Origin: Peronospora farinosa
Taxonomy: Eukaryota; Oomycota; Peronosporomycetes; Peronosporales; Peronosporaceae
DNA: 28,380 bases
Assembly: GCA_947646735.1 (NCBI GenBank)
Contig: CANTFK010000571.1
Span: 1-28,380, forward strand
Direction: 5' to 3'
Shown: positions 8,898 through 18,400 of the stretch, piece after piece
How positions within the stretch are numbered: the first letter of the stretch is position 1
Layout of the letters: the number at the start of each line of letters is the position of its first letter
Notes under the pieces: generated by a model
What the model saw: the letters and a program-made list of their open reading frames with translations, nothing else
The model's database searches: none
What the model was told of the DNA's origin: nothing
Program-made: the position numbers and the translations under genes

Positions 8898-9534
8898 TGT
8901 AACGGGGTTACACGACGGTTGTAACATCATTCCGAGAGTTTACGGTTGAAGTTTTTCTTTATTGCATTAATGTATTCTTGATACTTCTTTTAGCGAGGTA
9001 TTAAGTATGAGCGTTAAGATACGTTATTCGGTAATACCGTATCTTATCGATTGGGATTCGATAAACCACTAACGCTGTATTAAGTACATCATACACAGAT
9101 GTTTAGACGATACGTCGTCCAATAGCAAAGTCTGCATATAATAATTACTATTATAGTAATTAATCTAGTGTAGTGCACTTAGAGTAGGACTATTTATAAA
9201 AAATTTAAAACATAAATAAAATCAGTTCTCATTTTGAGTTTAAGATCGCAAGTCGTTCTGACATGTTCTCTTGTGCACTTCGTGCGTTGGTTCTCTGAAC
9301 CTCTAAGCTTCTACCTTGTTCTTGCACTCTGTGCGTTGGTTTTCTGAACCCTAGGCATATTGCTTGTAGACTAAGTGTCTCTCCTGGTTCCTTAGAACAG
9401 GGTGACTTTGAGTCGTTTAATTAGTTCCTTAGAACTAAGTGGCTTTTAGCCTTAGCTCTATTTAGTTCTCTAGAACTAAGAGGCTTTCAGCCTAAAGTCT
9501 TCCTCTGGCTAAAGAGCTGTGCAGCTCCGCTACA
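8898..9534 (+). repeat. 3' LTR (637 bp)
   Basis: It begins TGTAACGGGGTTACACGACG and ends GCAGCTCCGCTACA, just after the polypurine tract. The part up to about 8990 resembles the 5' LTR segment (which is inverted there). From about 8993 onward it is nearly identical to the nested solo LTR. A near-palindrome sits at 9016-9045. It lies about 430 bp upstream of the TARBP1-like start codon, in the same orientation. Confidence 0.93.
9193..9220 (+). promoter_or_regulatory. LTR TATA-like box and AATAAA signal
   Basis: TTTATAAAAAA at 9193-9203 is followed by AATAAA at 9215-9220. These are the usual U3/R signals for starting and ending retrotransposon transcripts. The same motifs are in the solo LTR but absent from the deleted 5' LTR. 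Confidence 0.45.
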
Positions 9535-9964
9535 CTGTTGCACTGATAATGATCACTTTTGCGATCGGTAAGACACTGAGGAGGCCGCGGCGGCGGCCGA
9601 AACGCGTCTGGCATGCGTCTGTAAATATAGTCTTTTTGTCATGCGTTTTTTTAATTTCTACAATAGCGGCCTTGGCGGGCGTGTCAATGGCTACTACGGA
9701 AGCGACTCGGCGTCAGCTCGTTGCAAGACGAAATACTCAATGTTCAAAACACAGCAAATACCATGTAATTGATTATTCTCTTTATCCTGTTAAAAATTGG
9801 ATACCAGTTACACAGTTATAACTACTGTACCATTACGATCAAATTATTCAGATAAAAGTTACCAGTTGATAATCAGACGCATCATTTTGTTAGCCAATCA
9901 AATACGCGAAACAAATTCACGATAAGGTTTCTTAAGTTCATTTTTGTCTTATTGGGATAATCTA
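9535..9964. other. intergenic spacer between retrotransposon and TARBP1-like gene
   Basis: It begins with the right target pentamer CTGTT. A GC-rich patch at about 9580-9610 and an open frame up to 9821 show no family resemblance, and that frame starts inside the LTR. The last 70 bp hold the promoter motifs of the next gene. Confidence 0.5.
9894..9945 (+). promoter_or_regulatory. core promoter of the TARBP1-like gene: CCAAT and oomycete-type initiator
   Basis: CCAAT is at 9894-9898. TTCATTTTT at 9937-9945 resembles the oomycete initiator (TCATTTY-like) and sits 20 bp before the ATG at 9965. Short leaders are usual in oomycetes. The match was judged by eye. Confidence 0.45.
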
Positions 9965-12900
9965 ATGGCAGACATGACCTCTACTGTTGCAAACGCTGTA
10001 GCTATTGCCTGGACGCGATGGCAACGCTACCACCAACTGCATCATAAACGAGAGGATTTGAGTGTTGCAGAGATGGAAGTACAGTTTGAACTGGTCGCTA
10101 TAGGTCTCGCATTAGCCGATGAACAGGTTCAAGAGCTTTTTAGAGATGACGCAGAGCCATTTTTAGCATTATTGACGCCATTGCCAACTTTTGAAGACAA
10201 GTTTGAAAATGTGAAGCAATTTCACTTTACGTTTGTATCAGCTGCAATGTTATTGGATCAATATTTGCAGCTTTCTAATGAATTAGAAGAGAAAAAAGTT
10301 CATGTTGTAACTGGTCCAGTGATGTATCAAGTACTATTGCCTATTCTGCAGCTTCAATGTTTCTCTTCGCTGCATTATGCGGCGTTAAGAATGTTCCAGA
10401 TGGTGGTATCGTTTACTGCTAAGAATGAGCAAAGCCAGGAGACGCTTACGCAGCTTTTTAATCGAGTACAAGAGCTGCTAACTGGACAAAACGACAAGTC
10501 TACTACTTGTTATGACTCTTTGTGCAGAGTATTTAAGTTTTTACTGCCTCAGAAGCTGGAAAAAGTGGTGAGCAGTGCTATGGAGATTTGTAAACACGCC
10601 ACGAAAAAGTGGCGACAGCAGCCGCAGCTTCTGCGAGCGGTAGCGCTGCATATTGTCCCAGAACTGGTGGAACTTGAGAGTGACATGGCAGCAACAAAGG
10701 CGAGATGTCTGTGTTTGCTAAACATGGTTGTGGACGTTTGGATGCCGTGCTCGAGTGACGATACCTCTGTCAATGAATTGCTGTATCTGGTGTGCATCAT
10801 CATACCGAAAGCTCCGCGTGAACTCATTGCTAATTCGACGCTGCAAACACTTGTGTGCTTTGCGTTAGGACACAAGGACGCTTTGTTGCGAAAGCAAGGG
10901 CTCCATATATTGAAGATAGCCTTTTCGTATTGTGCGTTGCTGTCCGGATCGCAAAAGCGAGGAGCACGACACGACTTGTGGCTGGATAGGTGGCAAAACT
11001 TCCTCACAGCGTCAGAAGTGATCCAGATGCATCACGAGCAACACCTAATTGAACAGGTTTGGCCGCAGGTTGCAGTTCTGTTGTCACACTGCTTGGTCAT
11101 TCGAGATGGCTTAAAGCAGCAGCAACAGGATCGTGAACAGTGGCCGGTGCAGCTAACTTTTGACTGGATGCAGAGTCTGTTTGTTCGTTTATTTTCACAT
11201 GACAACCCTGTCGTAAAGCGTCTCTTAATCTCGAACTTTATGGAGACCTGCATTGAAGCTTGGCAAAAGTGGGATGAACACGACAGTGCTAGCACCGACG
11301 TTGATCGCGAAGCTTCCTTTGCTTGTTCCCCTGCTTTTCAGCGTTTCGTATTCGACTTTTTGCTTCGCGCCTGCAATGACCCGGCGCTTTTCAAGCACAC
11401 GCATCGCGCTGGTGTCCAGGCTGTGCTGACTAGATTTCTGGTGTCCTTCCTTGCTTTCAAGTTTGCAAACAGCGACCAGGAGCGCGTGTTAGATGAATTT
11501 GTTGTTGCGATTAAAGAAGCGATTTTTGGTGAAGACACAAACAGTCACTCGCCGGATGCTCTATTAAGCATGCTGCAAATATTCCAATCCCCTTGTCTGA
11601 AGCGTGCTGCCTCATTCGCGTCTTCAAAGGATCTGCTAAGTGAGACAGCAGTAGACCAGCTGCGATTTTTGCTTGACGTTTATGCGATGCAGTCTTTTTC
11701 GCAAGCGATGCGAACGAAGATGCTTCGTGCACTGAGTCACGCTCTTACCGGAGGCTTCGTTAGCGCGTCGACACTTTCACTGTCGGCATTAGCACGTGTC
11801 CATTGTGTCTTCCCCATCAGTAGCTTGGTAGCCGATGCCGGAGAGGTAATGTTGCAACTGTTAGCGTGGATGAAAATCCCCACTGCTGTGGGCAAACCGT
11901 CCATCTTATCAGCAACTCTGGCGTCTGCAATTCAGACATACATATTATCCCAAGTGGAAGCGAACCCAGAGGGAGTTCTGCTCAGTCCAACTCAACTGGC
12001 GAGACTGCTGCTTTTTACAGCAGAAGTCACACACGGAGATTCGAAGACTCACTATATAGACGAAAAACTAGGACATCAGGGAAATGTGAAAGTCTTGTTG
12101 CGGGCTCCACTGAGTGCATTGCTGCCCAAAAGGTTGGAACCTGAGCTGAACAGTACCCTACTCGTGCTTCTTGCTGCCAAGTTCGAAGAGCAAGTTCAGG
12201 AACTTCTGGATCGTTGTGCCTCATTGCCATCGAAAGGCTTCACGTTTTTGTTTCAACGCGAAGACTTCTATTCCGGACAAGTCTCATACTTTTTTGATAT
12301 GGCCATGAATGTAGTCCGGCTCTGGTTGGACAAGGTGTCGCCGGAAGCTGATGAATCGGGATCTGGATACCACGAAAAGAATGATGCTATAGAACTCGTG
12401 GAATCCGCTACGTTTCTTCTGTCACAACTGAGTACACACAAAATGAACACTACCGGCGAGCTGAACGAAATGTCTGCACTGGATACGCTTTGTAACGAGC
12501 TTAGTCAAATCCTGGCAGCGGCTGCGAATCGAAAAGTATTTGACTTGGCATTAGCAGCAAGGTGTTTGTCCATCATCGGATCTAACGCTACTGTTGTAGA
12601 CTCTCTGCGTGCATTCGAAAGTGGACGGATTCTCCCACTTCTACTTGCGCTTGACACGAGTCGGCGTTACAGTGGAAAGCTTGATGCAAAATGTGCCATT
12701 AGCTTAGCTACCAACAAGTGGGTTCTGCTCTATGATGTCATGAAATCATCGACGTTTGTTGACACAAAGTTCTTGCAAACTACCTACGGTGCATGTGTTG
12801 AGGCACTCCCTACGGCGGGGATGGATCCTCTAGCTTTGATTCAAATGGTAAACGTTTTGTCGCTTACGCTCTCACAACTGGCCAGCCCGGTATCAAACTG

Positions 12901-14878
12901 CAAAAATGGCATCGACCAAGTAAACAGTTTGCTCGAGGAGGTCTGGATGGCTTACATTGATAGTAAAGCTAAACCTGACGTGCTTACCCGAGCTGTTGTT
13001 AACTGTGTGTTTCAGCCGGTGTTTCTCCTTCATGATGAGCTAAGAGGCACAATGAAGCACTGGATCGCAGAGTATATTCACTTCGGCACCCGACACAGAC
13101 CTAATGTGATATATCACCTGGCTTGCCGCTTGTGCCAGACTTGGCGTGCACACCCAGCATCTGCTTTATCTTTTGCAGATGAACTTGTCGAACTGCTACT
13201 CTACAAGGAACCAGTTATTGACGAAAGGGAGCAGCTAACGACGGATACTAGCCACTCGGTCCAGGGATTCCAAGGCTCTTTTCCAACTAGCAACAGTCAC
13301 GTCCAGATGGCGATAATTGTAAACCATGCCAAGGACCGATTCGTGCGTCTGGTGGTGCTAAGTTTCCTGGGTGATGTGGCTGTCGAGGGTAGCGCCATTT
13401 CTACGAAAACGCAGGACCTTATGGATGCGGTATTCACTCGACTCGTCAAACTCAACGTAACTCCTGAATGGCAGAAGCAGCACATGCTAAACAGCGATGG
13501 GTTTGGTAAGAAATTGCGGTCATGGCAAGCGCTCTGTGTCGTCGGCGCTCATGTTACGAAATCGCAGTTGGCCACCCTTCTTCCTATACTCAGGACTGCA
13601 TTTGCAGTGCCGCAACTGCCCAGTGTTCGGTACTACATGGAGCTTTTCGGCATGCGGCTGGCGACGAAGTATTCACGCGAGATATGTTCAGGCATTTTGC
13701 TTCCGATGCTGCGTGATCCGAATTTGATGCCACAGGTGGGTGCTTCGGTGCTGCTTGTGTCCGCTTATCTCGCTAACTGCAAGCTAAATGAAAAAAATAA
13801 TGATGTCGACTGTGGAGAGCTGCTGGAAACGATGTTACCGTGGCTAAACACGTCGCATGGGTACACGCGTGTTCTGGCCCAATATTTGCTGGCCACGATC
13901 CTTCCTCGCCATATCCACCAGCTTCAACAGAGTTGTAGCAATACGCCAGGCCTTCGCTTTCTGGAAGGCACCGCACGTTATCTGAGCAACAACAAGGAGA
14001 GCAAACGAATGCTGCGTCGACAAGCACGTAAATTGGAGGAGTTACATCCTGACTACGAAAGCTCGTTGCTTGGAATGCTCTGTTCGGGATTCATAAGCGA
14101 GTTTGGAGAGCTCTTGCCTCGTGACGAGGCCCTTTGTTTTAGTGAGCAGCTTAAAACTGCGATGAATGAGCTCTACGCTCAGTACCAACTCGAGAACTTC
14201 ACCCCAGCTCCATCACGAGAAAACACCTCGTCCTCTGCGATTGAAACTGAAAACGGAGCTCTCACAGTGCAACGTAAAGTTGATACAACGACGCTGCTCA
14301 GCGAGCTGCCTGCTGCAATGCAAGCTACTTTTGATGCAGCGCGGCGGGGTGACACACTCAACGCCCGCCAACGCCCGCGACAGCCCATTATCGTGTGTGC
14401 AAGCTTGGTTGACAAGATTCCAAACCTGGCAGGACTGGCAAGAACATGCGAGATCTTTAACGCTCAAAAGCTGATCGTGCCCAATCTGCGTATGACAGAG
14501 CAGGACGTCACGTTTGCGACAGTAAGCGCCACGGCTCATAAGTGGATGCCACTGGAAGAAGTTCGACCGCAAGGTGAAGATCTGCGCCAGGCGCTGCTTT
14601 GCTGGAAGAGTGAAGGGTATACCATCGTGGCAGTCGAACAAACAGATTCCAGTGTAAGTCTCGCAAACTATACGCTACCGCGCAAGATGGTGCTTGTCTT
14701 GGGTCGAGAGAAGGAAGGGATCCCCGTGGATGTGCTGCAGTTCGTTGACGTATGCGTTGAGATCCCGCAGTTCGGTTTGGTGCGCTCACTCAATGTGCAT
14801 GTGAGTGGAGCGCTAGTGTTGTGGGAGTATACGCAGCAGCAACTCATGTCTGGAGCTCTCGAATCGACACTCTGCTAG
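9965..14878 (+). CDS. TARBP1: TARBP1/Trm3-like tRNA (guanosine-18-2'-O)-methyltransferase
   Basis: An uninterrupted 1637-aa protein, close to human TARBP1 (about 1620 aa) and longer than yeast Trm3. About residues 1-1470 are a long helical-repeat region with no catalytic motif, as in that family. The C-terminal SpoU/SPOUT domain has its three signatures: NLAGLARTCEIF (from residue 1487), LVLGREKEGIP (Gly about 1580) and IPQFGLVRSLNVHVSGA (Asn 1610), which form the knotted S-adenosylmethionine site. Members methylate the ribose of G18 in the D-loop of tRNAs. The open frame extends to a TTG at 9944, but the first ATG is 9965, just behind an initiator-like element. Family assignment is firm; the exact tRNA set is inferred. 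An LTR lies 430 bp upstream. Confidence 0.93.
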   Translation: MADMTSTVANAVAIAWTRWQRYHQLHHKREDLSVAEMEVQFELVAIGLALADEQVQELFRDDAEPFLALLTPLPTFEDKFENVKQFHFTFVSAAMLLDQYLQLSNELEEKKVHVVTGPVMYQVLLPILQLQCFSSLHYAALRMFQMVVSFTAKNEQSQETLTQLFNRVQELLTGQNDKSTTCYDSLCRVFKFLLPQKLEKVVSSAMEICKHATKKWRQQPQLLRAVALHIVPELVELESDMAATKARCLCLLNMVVDVWMPCSSDDTSVNELLYLVCIIIPKAPRELIANSTLQTLVCFALGHKDALLRKQGLHILKIAFSYCALLSGSQKRGARHDLWLDRWQNFLTASEVIQMHHEQHLIEQVWPQVAVLLSHCLVIRDGLKQQQQDREQWPVQLTFDWMQSLFVRLFSHDNPVVKRLLISNFMETCIEAWQKWDEHDSASTDVDREASFACSPAFQRFVFDFLLRACNDPALFKHTHRAGVQAVLTRFLVSFLAFKFANSDQERVLDEFVVAIKEAIFGEDTNSHSPDALLSMLQIFQSPCLKRAASFASSKDLLSETAVDQLRFLLDVYAMQSFSQAMRTKMLRALSHALTGGFVSASTLSLSALARVHCVFPISSLVADAGEVMLQLLAWMKIPTAVGKPSILSATLASAIQTYILSQVEANPEGVLLSPTQLARLLLFTAEVTHGDSKTHYIDEKLGHQGNVKVLLRAPLSALLPKRLEPELNSTLLVLLAAKFEEQVQELLDRCASLPSKGFTFLFQREDFYSGQVSYFFDMAMNVVRLWLDKVSPEADESGSGYHEKNDAIELVESATFLLSQLSTHKMNTTGELNEMSALDTLCNELSQILAAAANRKVFDLALAARCLSIIGSNATVVDSLRAFESGRILPLLLALDTSRRYSGKLDAKCAISLATNKWVLLYDVMKSSTFVDTKFLQTTYGACVEALPTAGMDPLALIQMVNVLSLTLSQLASPVSNCKNGIDQVNSLLEEVWMAYIDSKAKPDVLTRAVVNCVFQPVFLLHDELRGTMKHWIAEYIHFGTRHRPNVIYHLACRLCQTWRAHPASALSFADELVELLLYKEPVIDEREQLTTDTSHSVQGFQGSFPTSNSHVQMAIIVNHAKDRFVRLVVLSFLGDVAVEGSAISTKTQDLMDAVFTRLVKLNVTPEWQKQHMLNSDGFGKKLRSWQALCVVGAHVTKSQLATLLPILRTAFAVPQLPSVRYYMELFGMRLATKYSREICSGILLPMLRDPNLMPQVGASVLLVSAYLANCKLNEKNNDVDCGELLETMLPWLNTSHGYTRVLAQYLLATILPRHIHQLQQSCSNTPGLRFLEGTARYLSNNKESKRMLRRQARKLEELHPDYESSLLGMLCSGFISEFGELLPRDEALCFSEQLKTAMNELYAQYQLENFTPAPSRENTSSSAIETENGALTVQRKVDTTTLLSELPAAMQATFDAARRGDTLNARQRPRQPIIVCASLVDKIPNLAGLARTCEIFNAQKLIVPNLRMTEQDVTFATVSATAHKWMPLEEVRPQGEDLRQALLCWKSEGYTIVAVEQTDSSVSLANYTLPRKMVLVLGREKEGIPVDVLQFVDVCVEIPQFGLVRSLNVHVSGALVLWEYTQQQLMSGALESTLC

Positions 14879-14886
14879 ATCTAAAG

Positions 14887-15063
14887 ATGATTTACCTGAG
14901 CGAATCGACTAATGCAGCGACGAACGCTATGCAAGAGAAGCATTTGCACCCGAGTGAGAACATTATCAAACAGGCAGTAGCTGGCTTTAGTCAGGACCAG
15001 GATCGTCGGCCATCTCATGCACGGGATCAGTCACTTTTCCAGCTTCTCCTCAACAAGAAATGA
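14887..15063 (+). CDS. possible 58-aa small ORF downstream of the TARBP1-like gene
   Basis: ATG 14887 opens 58 codons (MIYLSESTNAATNAMQEKHL...) ending TGA 15061-15063. It starts only 8 bp after the previous stop, on the same strand, so it most likely lies in that gene's 3' UTR. It has no recognisable domain, signal or membrane segment. It is listed only because the frame is open and of gene-like base composition. It may be noise. Confidence 0.15.
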   Translation: MIYLSESTNAATNAMQEKHLHPSENIIKQAVAGFSQDQDRRPSHARDQSLFQLLLNKK

Positions 15064-15324
15064 CCAAATTTGCATTCATCCTCGTCGTCGTCGCTGATTG
15101 ATCCGAGGATAAGCTCAAGTACGTCGTTGATCTAACCCAATATAATGCTCATCGAGATGGCACGTACACACATGCTTTTCCGCTAGATGAACCGATCAAT
15201 TCCATCTAAAGCAGGTGATATAACAACCGTTCAGCCGTCACTGGCGGCAGAGACTCTAGTGTCCACGACTATAAACAGACGTTGAATCTGTTTCGAAAGC
15301 GTCTCATGTGAATCAGTAGGAACC
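15064..15324. other. intergenic, nothing recognised
   Basis: Spacer between two genes on the same strand. No ORF, repeat or RNA gene is evident. A short GTCGTCGTCG run occurs near 15086. Confidence 0.5.
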
Positions 15325-15444
15325 ATGGAATCCATCTGCTGTCTCTCTGCCTCCTACTCCCCCCCTCCTCCTCCTCCTCCTTCTTCTTTCCAGCACCATC
15401 AAAACAAACGCCCTTACTTCCAGACCCATACATTTTTTCTATGA
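15325..15444 (+). CDS. candidate uORF (39 codons) overlapping the next start as ATGA
   Basis: ATG 15325 in the context AACCATGGA opens 39 codons ending at TGA 15442-15444, whose first two bases are within the main ATG 15441-15443. The peptide includes a run of seven prolines from a CCT-rich tract. The arrangement would allow termination-reinitiation if the transcript starts upstream. Alternatively, the pyrimidine tract ending TTCTTTCCAG at 15391-15393 could be a 3' splice site of an unseen 5' intron. It is not known whether this is transcribed. Confidence 0.25.
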   Translation: MESICCLSASYSPPPPPPPSSFQHHQNKRPYFQTHTFFL

Positions 15445-18400
15445 TTGACGACAACATCATGACGTCCGTATTGGATGATCAAGGCGGCGTCGTTTCAGTC
15501 GTCACCTCTGTCTCGTCCACAATAACACCTTGTTTATCTTCATTTAAGTATCTCAACCACGCAGCAATGAAGGCATTGCCTACTACTCATAACGTACTCG
15601 CTTTCTTGCACACGATCTATGGGTTGTGTCAGCAGATGCGAGATCGTCCTCGAGTGTGTTTCCAAGCACACGCTCGACTTTATCAAACGTTTGTCACGAT
15701 CAGCAATACCGTGAAAGAACAAGAATCTTCTTCTATACCTGTGACTCGACATCTTCAGCACTTTATGATCGTGTTACATCAGTTGAAAGCGATCCTCGAT
15801 CAACACTTGAAACGTCGTAATCTCGTGGCAAAAGTGACCGCCAGTCGTCGTCTGTTATCAGCTTTAGCACGAATTCATTCCAATGTAAATGGACTTTTAC
15901 GTGAGACGTCAGTGACAAGTGCGACCAGTGCATTGCTCGAGTGGAAACAACAATTTGCAGTCAATCGATTTCAAGATGAAAAAGCTCTTCATGAGACGCT
16001 AATGGCGTTACTTTCGACTCCGACGTTTGTGAATAAGGAATTGCCAAGTGAACGATGTCAAGCGTTGGTGTTGCTGGAATTGGTGGCCGAATTTGCATCA
16101 AATGAGTCGCTACGAGGACACTCGTCTCAGCTTTTAGAGACACTCAAGATGACGCATCGACGGATTTCTAATTTGTGTGATCTGCATCTTCGACGAGTGC
16201 CAAGGTGGTTCTTGCCAGGATGTGAAGTGGATTATTCACCTTCTGATCATACCATTGGGTGCTCAAGAGGATCCTTTGGATCGACACTGCAACGTGGTGA
16301 AGCCTATCGATACAGCTACAAGAGTCAAGGAGCTCTTTCTAGTACTACCTCTACAGTAGCTGTCAAGTGTCTGTGGGCATTGCCCGATGTCCAATATCAC
16401 TTTGTCGAACAGCTCTTTGCACGAAGTGGAGTGTATAATTGGACGCGTGTTCGACATCCGAATGTCGTGACTGTACGAGGAGCTTCACATGTTGCTAGTC
16501 CACCTTATCTCGTGAGAGACTTTACAACTTATGGTGGACTTACGTCTTACCTTGCAGCGCTGGAGACACGAGCTAAGGAATGTGCAGGACCGGAATGTAT
16601 TGGGAGAGTAGAGACACTGACATGGCAATTACTTTATGGAGCAAGTCGTGGTCTGCTACATCTCCATGAACAACAGAGCATCGTTCACGGCGGATTACGC
16701 TGCAACAATATTCTAGTTGATAAAAAAGGTCGAGCGGTGATCGCTGACTTTGGACTGTACACGCTGGCATGTAACGCTCGGGATTCGGGATTGACGGAAT
16801 ACTTTCACTTGGACGTTTTTGACGCAGACGCTGAGGAACTGATTCGATGGCAAGCCCCTGAGTGCCTACGAGAGCACGTGGTATACCGCGAGTCACTTCG
16901 GACTCTGTCTGATTCCGAATCGGAACTGGTCTCAAGCGGTGCCAGTGCATCCGCCACTTCATTTTCTACCGACGTGTACGCTTTTGGAATGTGCATTCTC
17001 GAGGCTTTGACTCGCACAGTGCCCTGGGCAGGGCTTGATATTGCGAAGATTCGCACACTGAAAGAGAATTTGAGCTTGCTACCACCTCGACCAAGGTGCA
17101 TTTCATCTCAGGGATGGACACTGATTGAGAAGATGTGTGCAGCCGATCCGAAAAAGCGTCTTACTCTAAGGGAGGCATCACAGGAGCTGAAGCGACTTGG
17201 ATACTGGAATCGGGAATCAAATCATTCACGAAACGCCAGCTGTAAAGACTCAGACACATCGAGAGCTGACGCCACAGCAAAAGGGGAGTGCGTCTCAAGC
17301 GCACTGGGTGAAGTATCACCAAAACATATTGATGAAAGCCGATCGCGCGATAGTAGCGTGGCGGACTTAAAGGCGGTGGACGTTGCCAAAGCTGGTCATG
17401 TCTCCACATCACTGGACGAAGTTTTACGAGAACATAGGAATATATCGGATCGGTGTCAAGACAAGAGTGCTTTAGATCTAAACGAGCTTGAAGAGCAGGC
17501 GACACAGAAACTGACTGGTGTGTCAAGCGTTTGTGTGAATAATGCGTCCCAAGAGCTGAAGCGACTGGGAGTGGGTGAAAAGGTGACAAGTGAATCACGA
17601 GACAGCAGCGCTCTAAACCTAGTGACAGTGACCAAAGATGCATTTGCTCGGTTGACCCCACTATCCAGTGATGGCTCTGGCACTTTAACTGCTGAACCAA
17701 GCCAAGAAACACTATCATCGGAACCCGATAAGGGGCAAAACGAGTTATTTATGTCATCTAAGGCTACATCTGGCTACCTACCGCCCATCATAGTCGACAC
17801 AGTGGATCAGCTGATCGCTAGTACGGCGGACAAGCAGATCTGTAAGCATTCTGCTCATTCTTCGGCCCTAAGCGATGCATCAACGGTGGAGCTGACCGGT
17901 CGTCCGATCAAGAATTATGTCTCGCCGCGCAAACGTTTGCATTTTAATCGACCCAAAGCAAGCAGTGGGGTTGCTGTGGGTAGCTCATTGGAAAAAGAAC
18001 CTAGCAAAATCGTGCACTTTTACGGACAAGAAGGAAAGGCAAAAGTACCTCATTGTCGAGAAGTAGTGCATTCGTTGCACGGCGCACTTCTTCAAGCAGC
18101 CGATGACAGTGATACGACAAATGACAAACAGGATCGAAGTGACTGCAGACCGATTATCATGGATAATAATGCTGAGATAACTTCTGTTACTGATGTCATT
18201 AGAAACTGGATCACGTCCGAGCAACCCGAGCAAGAACTGGATAGTGATACCGGGAGCGTCAAAAGCCTTGTTTCCGATGAGGAATATCCAATGCTGTCGA
18301 GCAGTGCCGAAGAGGATGTACACTTGGAAGAACTGGCCACTGGCGATAGTTTAGAGGATGAAGAAGCGCTAATGATTGTTCCTGCCGAGTTTCAGACAGC

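Larger units (their letters stand above)
1230..9534 (+). mobile_element. degenerate Ty3/gypsy chromovirus LTR retrotransposon with nested solo LTR
   Basis: Domains appear in the Ty3/gypsy order: gag with CCHC knuckle, aspartic protease, reverse transcriptase with FDDI, RNase H, zinc-finger DDE integrase and a C-terminal chromodomain. They are bounded by related LTRs (1230-1602 and 8898-9534) that start TG and end CA. Flanking pentamers CCGTT (1225-1229) and CTGTT (9535-9539) differ at one base and are read as a decayed target duplication. All coding parts are broken by stops and frameshifts, the integrase has lost key residues, and a solo LTR interrupts RT, so this copy cannot be autonomous. 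An antisense ORF lies between chromodomain and 3' LTR. Confidence 0.95.

Noticed and set aside
4528..9534. A complete element bounded by the LTRs at 4528 and 8898
   Set aside because: After 5166 the sequence continues RT rather than starting with a primer site and gag, and CTTGC flanks 4528-5166 on both sides, so the first is a solo LTR.
9519..9821. 100-codon open frame spanning the 3' LTR end and the downstream spacer, with a hydrophobic stretch
   Set aside because: It has no ATG at its beginning and starts inside the LTR. The composition is odd (arginine-rich GC patch) and no family is recognised.
14213..14789. Several ORFs on the minus strand opposite the SpoU domain
   Set aside because: They overlap a well-conserved plus-strand domain and are frame shadows.
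17161..17718. 185-codon minus-strand ORF opposite the disordered linker of the pseudokinase gene
   Set aside because: It is long, but the plus strand is one continuous frame and the peptide resembles nothing; low-complexity coding DNA often gives such shadows.
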